Below the pieces are notes generated by a model that saw nothing but the letters and a program-made list of their open reading frames with translations, made no database searches and was not told the origin of the DNA. 64,000 bases of DNA, from the NCBI RefSeq assembly GCF_002994745.2, contig NC_037091.1, positions 15,500,501 to 15,564,500 of the forward strand, given 5' to 3'. Positions 59,105-64,000 of the stretch are shown piece after piece. The position numbers and the translations under genes are program-made. This DNA is from Rosa chinensis (Eukaryota; Streptophyta; Magnoliopsida; Rosales; Rosaceae). The number at the start of each line of letters is the position of its first letter. Within the stretch, counting starts at the first letter, position 1.

Positions 59105-61804
59105 ATGGCTAAAGTCATAGAGATTTCGAGCAGTGAGGATTCCGGGTCTGATGTGTCGTTCAGCGCGGCGGATAGGATTTTTATTGATTCATTGCGTCCG
59201 TCTGCCCATGCAGGAACCTCACTGCCAGAACCGCTAGAAGTTGAGCCACTCCAGACTATCCCCTGGGAAGTAGCTATGGGTCGTGGTTCGCGTCCAGAAA
59301 GCTCAACGGCGGGTGAGGCCGCTGCTGCCAAAGCTAGGCGCGAAGAGCGTTTAGCGAGCAACAGTGCTGCCAGCGGCTCCGCTGGAGAAGGAGAAGTAGC
59401 GGGGCAAAATGCTGAGTCGGCGTGGTTCCTCTCGGATGGCACCGCCGTCGACGAGGCAGGAGGGCGGATAGACGCCACCGGTGTAAACCGAATGAAGCAG
59501 ACGTTTCGGTTGCCGGGCTCCGTGAAGCTGCGCCCGCCGACAGCGGATGAGAAGGCCTCGATTCTCCCGGCGGGACTTGCTGCCGTTCACGAGGCGATAT
59601 TCCGCCAAGGAGTGACATTCCCGCTGGTGCCAAATCTCCAAATCCTAGTGTGCGAATTTGGCCTTGCCTTTGGTCAGATTTGCCCCAACATGTGGCGGTT
59701 GATGTTGGCCATGAACTCACTCTGGCGGTTGTCCGGGTGCGAGGGGCCTACTGTGGCTGAAGTGCTTCACTTCTACGAGCTGGTGTATGTGAAGCGCCGA
59801 GGTTGCAAGGGGCAAGTGAACTTGAGCTGCCGGCAGGGAGCGCCCAAGCTGATCGAGAATCTAAGGGACTCAATGTCCTACTGGCGGGGGACCTTCTGCG
59901 TCGCCACAGAGGGTTGGGAGTATCACGCCAGGTCGAACGAGGAAGGGCCGACATTTAGGATTAAGTCGGAGTTCCAACCCATTCGAGGTTGGTAACCGGT
60001 TTCCGCTGAACGTAGTTGGCGGGTTTACGTATTTGCACTTGTATTGTCACTAACGATTACCGTTTTTGTGCAGCGGGACTGCGGTACATGCTAACGCGCG
60101 AAGAAGAGTGCCGCATAGAGAGGATCAGAGGTTGCTGGCGGAACCGCAACCTGCTAGATTTCCGACTTCTGACCGGTTGGGAGTTGCTGGTCGACCAGCG
60201 GCTAACGCGTTCCATTGGTGAGAAATCTTCGCCAGACCGTTTTCTCCCCTTTTTTTTTTGTAAGTGTGATCTGGACTGACTAAAAAAAAAAATTTTTTTT
60301 TTTTTTTTTTTTAGAAACTCCGCCGGGTAATAAATCAAGTCGCGACGCTTTCGAAAAGGCCATGGACCGCGCGGAGATAGACGACTTTCTGGAGGCCATG
60401 TACGCCGAGGGGCTAGCGGCTCAGCAGATGCTGGTGAACCCCGAGACACTGGCACTGAGTCAGTCCGAGGTTCCTGTGGTGCTGCCTATGCCCCATCACT
60501 CCCATCTTGGTGAGGATGGTCTGCCGGTAGTGCAGACGGGGACCGAAACGGCTGGTGGGGAGAGGGGAAGCGTTGCGGCTGGGCAACAGAAGGAGCGGAT
60601 GCCTGCTCAGAGGCGTGGCCCTCAAAAGGGGAAGGTGGTGCAACCGGCGGAGCCGCCAGTGAGGGTGACGAGGACCGCCGCCGGGAACCAAAGGGCGCTG
60701 GATAGAAAACGCCGGCAGGTTGATTCTCCTGACGAGGAAGAGGAAGAGGAGGTTGAGGTAATCGGGGCCCGTCGACAGAAGAAGGCTCGCCCAGCTCCTT
60801 CGAAAACTGTTGCGGTGGAGGGAGAGGCGCCCGCCATTAGTGATCTGGACTCGTTTGCCGAGTACGCCGCGTTCATGACAGATGGTGAGCGGGAGTTCCT
60901 CTTCCATCTATGCGAACGGTTAGGGTTCGGCGGCCTAGCGGGCATCTCGCGCCCCACGGTAATTGACCAATCGCCCTTCAGCTCGGCGTTTGGGCAAATA
61001 TCGGCGGGACTGCACGACATGTTCGTGGCGGCGTCGAAGCGGCCCCTAATTGAGGGGGAGCTCAGGGATGAAATCCAAGGTCTCCAGAAGGAGTTGGCGG
61101 AGGCGAAGGAGAAGCTGGCGGTGGCGGAGCGGGGGCTTGCCAAGGCGGAATGTGACTATGCCGACGTCCGCGGTAAGCTCAACGTAGCCATTGAGCGGGA
61201 CTTGGAGAGGAATGAATATGTCTCCAAGTTGGAGCAAGACATCGTCCTGCTGCAGGAGCGGATAGCCGCCAAGGATAAAAAACTCATTATTGTGCAGCGG
61301 GAGTCCGCCGAAAGAATGGCTGAAGTGACGCGGCTGGGGGGTGAGGTTAACCGGCTGAGGGCTGAAGGGAGTACCGCTGCGACCGCCGCCATTGAGGCGT
61401 TCAAGCAATCGGCGGAGTTTAAGAAGGCAATGACCAAGTCGGCGAAGGCTGGGGCCCGAGCAAATATAGACATGCTGAAGCGGAAGGGCGCCATTGACTT
61501 CGCCAAAGCGTCACAGCCCGACGCGCTGCCGGCTGAGAGTATCCCGCCGGAGACAGATGTGCCTGCCCCAGCCGGAGGTGCCTGCTCGGGCAGCGGAGAA
61601 AGTGGCACTCATCCGGTGGAAGGGTCCCAGCAGACTCCCCACCCCACCCCGTCGGAGGTGTCACGTGCCGGATTCCTGGAGGCACACACCCGGGCGGATG
61701 GTACCATGGAGACTCCCAGTCCGACGGCGCGAGGGTCCGATCAAGCGAGTCGATCGATCGTGCCGCCGCCCGCCGAAGCAGAAAATGTCAAAGGCAACCC
61801 CTGA
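59105..61804 (+). CDS. Antisense accessory protein of Tat element
   Basis: Three exons (59105-59987, 60074-60217, 60315-61804) join in phase through GT-AG introns to give 838 residues without a stop. The start is MAKVIEISSSEDSGSD; an in-frame ATG 21 bases upstream is less likely. Residues about 155-295 resemble the putative gypsy-type transposon domain found in plant elements (FPLVPNLQILVCEFGLA, CPNMWRLMLAMNSLWRL). Then come a Gln/Gly-rich part, an acidic run (DEEEEEEVEVIGARRQKKA, near residue 480-500) beside basic, nuclear-signal-like residues, and a long coiled coil (about 584-733). The C-terminal tail is Pro/Ser/Gly-rich. It runs opposite to the element's pol. Function is unknown; similar antisense frames are reported in the Tat lineage. 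Intron 2 has a strong T run before its AG. Confidence 0.8.
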
Positions 61805-61909
61805 AGCCGGCCGAGGCCGCTGGAGACTTTCCTAGTTTTTTTTTGTTTTTTTTTTTTTTTGTTTTGTGGCCGCTGAGTCACGACAGCTTGTAAAGAATAT
61901 TGAAACTGA

Positions 61910-61915
61910 AATAAA
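61910..61915 (+). terminator. Poly(A) signal of the antisense gene
   Basis: AATAAA about 105 bases after the stop codon at 61802-61804, and before the convergent end of pol at 62240. Confidence 0.5.
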
Positions 61916-62239
61916 TTTCTGAATTGGTTTGCCATGATGTGTTTGCAAGTGCTAGTGTTTTGAGTTATATATATTTCTTCTGTCGATCAATGAAACATTA
62001 AAGGAATTAAGATTGGTCCAAGTGCACCACGTAGCGGACGAAGTCCGCCGACGATTGCTGGCGTTGCCAGTTGCCCTCAGTGCTAGACTTGGTAACAATG
62101 GTTTGAATAATTCCTCGTTTCATTGATAGCTGACGGATCAGTGTACAAAAGTGGGGTAGTACCCGTTGGGTAGCTTCCCTTAGCTAAATGTTTGAACAAA
62201 AATTTAGCTAAGTCAAGATGCTCTTGGGTAGCGGTTTGA

Positions 62240-64000
62240 CTATTTGTAGTAATACCGAAGGTGTTCAGTATTCCAAGGGTGGGTCGATGTGACGCCGTCT
62301 TTGTCCATTAAGTAGAAGGTGCCTGGGCTAACGACTTCCACAATTTTGTACGGGCCTTCCCATGTTGGGCGGAGTTTTGTTGGTGGCGGGATGACCTCCT
62401 TCATGACCGAGTCCCCCAATTGGAGGTTCCGGGCCTTGACCCTGGCGTTGTAGAAACGCGATACCCGTTGTTTGTTTTGTAAATTGTGTAAATGGGCCTT
62501 GTGTCTTTTTTCCTCTAGGAGGTCCCTGTCCAAGTTGACGCCGTTGCTGTTGGTCTCTGGGCAGTAGCCGTTGACCCTAGCGGTAGGCTAAGTTACCTCA
62601 ATAGGAAGGACAGCTTCTGTGCCGAACATCATACAAAAAGGAGTTTCGCCGGTGGCGGTAGTTGGAGTTATCCGGATGGCCCATAGGACCTCTGGAAGTT
62701 TTTCCGCCCACAAACCCTTGGCGCCGTCGAGCTTCTTTTTTAGCAGCTTCTTGATTATCTTGTTTGCTGCTTCGACCTGGCCGTTGGTTTGGGGATGGAC
62801 GACAGATGCAAAACTTAACTTGGTGCCCAGGTTGGCGGCAAATGAGATGAGTTCCTTATTGTTGAACTGTGTGCCGTTGTCTGTAATGATTGTATGTGGG
62901 ACGCCATAGCGGCAGTAGATATTCTTCCAAAGGAAGCGAATTACCTTTGCGGTAGTTATTTCTGTCAGTGGCTCCGCTTCTACCCACTTACTGTTGTAGT
63001 CGATGGCGACAATGATGTACTTGAACTGGCCCTTGGCGGTTTGGAACTTTCCCATCAAATCAAGGCCCCACGTGGAATGAATCCATGGGCCGATGATGAC
63101 TGATAGTGGTTCCGCCGGCGCGTGTGGGAGATCTGTAAACTGTTGGCATTTGTGGCAAGACCTCGAAATCCGCCGGGCGTCATCACCAAGCGTGGGCCAG
63201 AAGTAACCTTGTCGCATTGTGCGGTTAGCCAAGGATCTGGCGCCCGAGTGGTTTCCGCATTCCCAGCCATGGATTTCTGCTAGGACGACCTTTCCCTCCT
63301 CTGGGGTTAGACAGCGGAGGTTGGGATGGGTGAATCCCTGGCGGTAAAGCTTGCCGTCCTGGATGTTGTAGCGGGTTGCCCTGCGCTTGAGCTGTCTTGC
63401 GTGGACTTTATCTTCTGGCAATATGCCGCTGCGCTTGTATGCAATGATTTCGTCCATCCAGCTGGGATTGACCTGAATGTTGAAAATCTCCGCCAGGGTC
63501 TTTGTGATACTTGGCTTGTCAAGGTATTCCACCCTTGTGTCCGCTGGACTCTGATGTGGTTGGGCGGTTGCCAATCTCGCCAGTGAATCAGCCTTAGCGT
63601 TCTTTTCCCTGGGGATTTGTGTGATGGAGTGAAATTTGAACTTTTTTAGCAAGGTTTTGACGTACCCCAAATATGCCGCTAACTGCTGGTCCTTGGCCTG
63701 GAAGCTGTCGTTGACCTGGTTAACGACTAGTTGTGAGTCGCTGAATATGTTGACGCTGTCAGCTCCTAAGTCAATGGCTAGGAGTAGACCGGTGACAAGT
63801 GCCTCGTATTCCGCCATATTGTTTGAAGCTTTGAAGTTGAATTTCAACGCGTACTCCGCGTTCAGTCCCCCGGGTCCTGTTAAGATGATTCCGGCGCCGC
63901 TGGCCTTGGCGCAAGCGGGGCCGTCCACATGCAGGTTCCAATCCGACTGTAGGGGAGTTGCCTCCTCACAGTTTACTATTTCTGTTCCGGGCTCTATTTG
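62240..64000 (-). pseudogene. Ty3/gypsy pol: RNase H and integrase (partial)
   Basis: The frame is open to the window edge at 64000. It starts with an RNase H domain (NLHVDGPACAKASGAGI, MAEYEALVTGL, FSDSQLVVNQV, with the D/E/D acidic residues). The integrase follows: a zinc-binding HHCC part (EIHGWECGNHSGARSL, CHKCQQF), then a DDE core (WGLDLMGKF, ITDNGTQFNN, NGQVEAANK). A single in-frame TAG at 62588-62590 lies between the core and the C-terminal DNA-binding domain (62240-62533, with LRPTWEGPYKIVEV). Without that stop the protein would be complete at its C terminus. The RT core lies outside the window. It ends about 435 bases from the stop codon of the antisense gene, so the two are convergent. 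Confidence 0.9.

Larger units (their letters stand above)
56335..64000 (-). mobile_element. Tat-lineage Ty3/gypsy retrotransposon, 3' part
   Basis: The minus strand carries, in order from the window edge: RNase H, integrase, a long 3' untranslated region (about 5.4 kb), a polypurine tract and a 3' LTR. The long 3' region with an antisense gene and a tandem-repeat array is the architecture reported for Tat elements such as Ogre, Retand and Grande, and is the basis for the lineage call. The 5' half with gag, protease and the reverse transcriptase core lies beyond the window. Confidence 0.82.

Noticed and set aside
60413..61608. Minus-strand open frames opposite the antisense gene
   Set aside because: Shadows of its GC-rich exon 3; no domain recognised.

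Overview
The window is plant nuclear DNA, almost certainly from a eudicot. It has intron-bearing plant genes with GT-AG splice sites, AT-rich intergenic DNA and a dense load of plant transposon families. I could not fix the genus; a rosid is a guess only. Three ordinary host genes are visible: a PIN2-type auxin efflux carrier (7496-10304, + strand, six exons), a Golgi/ER-type nucleotide-sugar transporter (26757-31235, - strand, seven exons), and a single-exon OSTC-like subunit of the oligosaccharyltransferase complex (48624-49151, + strand). All three reading frames are intact. Nearly everything else is mobile DNA in various stages of decay.

Layout. 1-1980: end of an LTR, primer binding site, and decayed gag/protease of a Ty3/gypsy element. 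2000-4700: LTR-like debris. 5466-6669: a TIR element. 7496-10304: PIN2. 11634-11987: a complete 354-bp miniature LTR element (TRIM) with perfect 5-bp target duplications. 12790-25740: a local tandem duplication (copy A about 12790-21120, copy B about 21486-25740) in which each copy serves as the empty site for insertions in the other. This exposes a ~4-kb Helitron, a Harbinger-type MITE, a truncated LINE and a poly(A)-only micro-insertion. 26757-31235: nucleotide-sugar transporter. 31872-36078: LINE on the - strand. 36436-41143: a complete but broken hAT transposon with 8-bp target duplication. 41340-42170: gypsy gag remnant. 42783-47957: LINE on the + strand, itself split by a 950-bp hAT-like element. 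48332-48440: SINE just upstream of OSTC. 52442-53111 and 53761-54607: two Mutator-like TIR elements. 54806-56334: a gypsy LTR.

56335-64000 is the 3' part of a large Ty3/gypsy element on the - strand, cut by the window edge. I place it in the Tat lineage. It holds a 3' LTR with TATA box, a polypurine tract, a long 3' untranslated region, and integrase plus RNase H. The 3' untranslated region carries two striking items: an uninterrupted array of 15 units of exactly 61 bp, each with a perfect 7-bp hairpin, and an intact three-exon antisense gene predicted to encode 838 residues (putative gypsy-type transposase-like domain, acidic/basic patch, long coiled coil). Antisense accessory ORFs and variable tandem repeats are known from Tat elements. 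Here the antisense gene looks less decayed than the sense pol, which has an in-frame stop. This is the most interesting system in the window.

The host genes share no evident pathway. PIN2 acts at the plasma membrane in auxin transport; the sugar transporter and OSTC both belong to the secretory pathway but are 17 kb apart and not obviously co-regulated.
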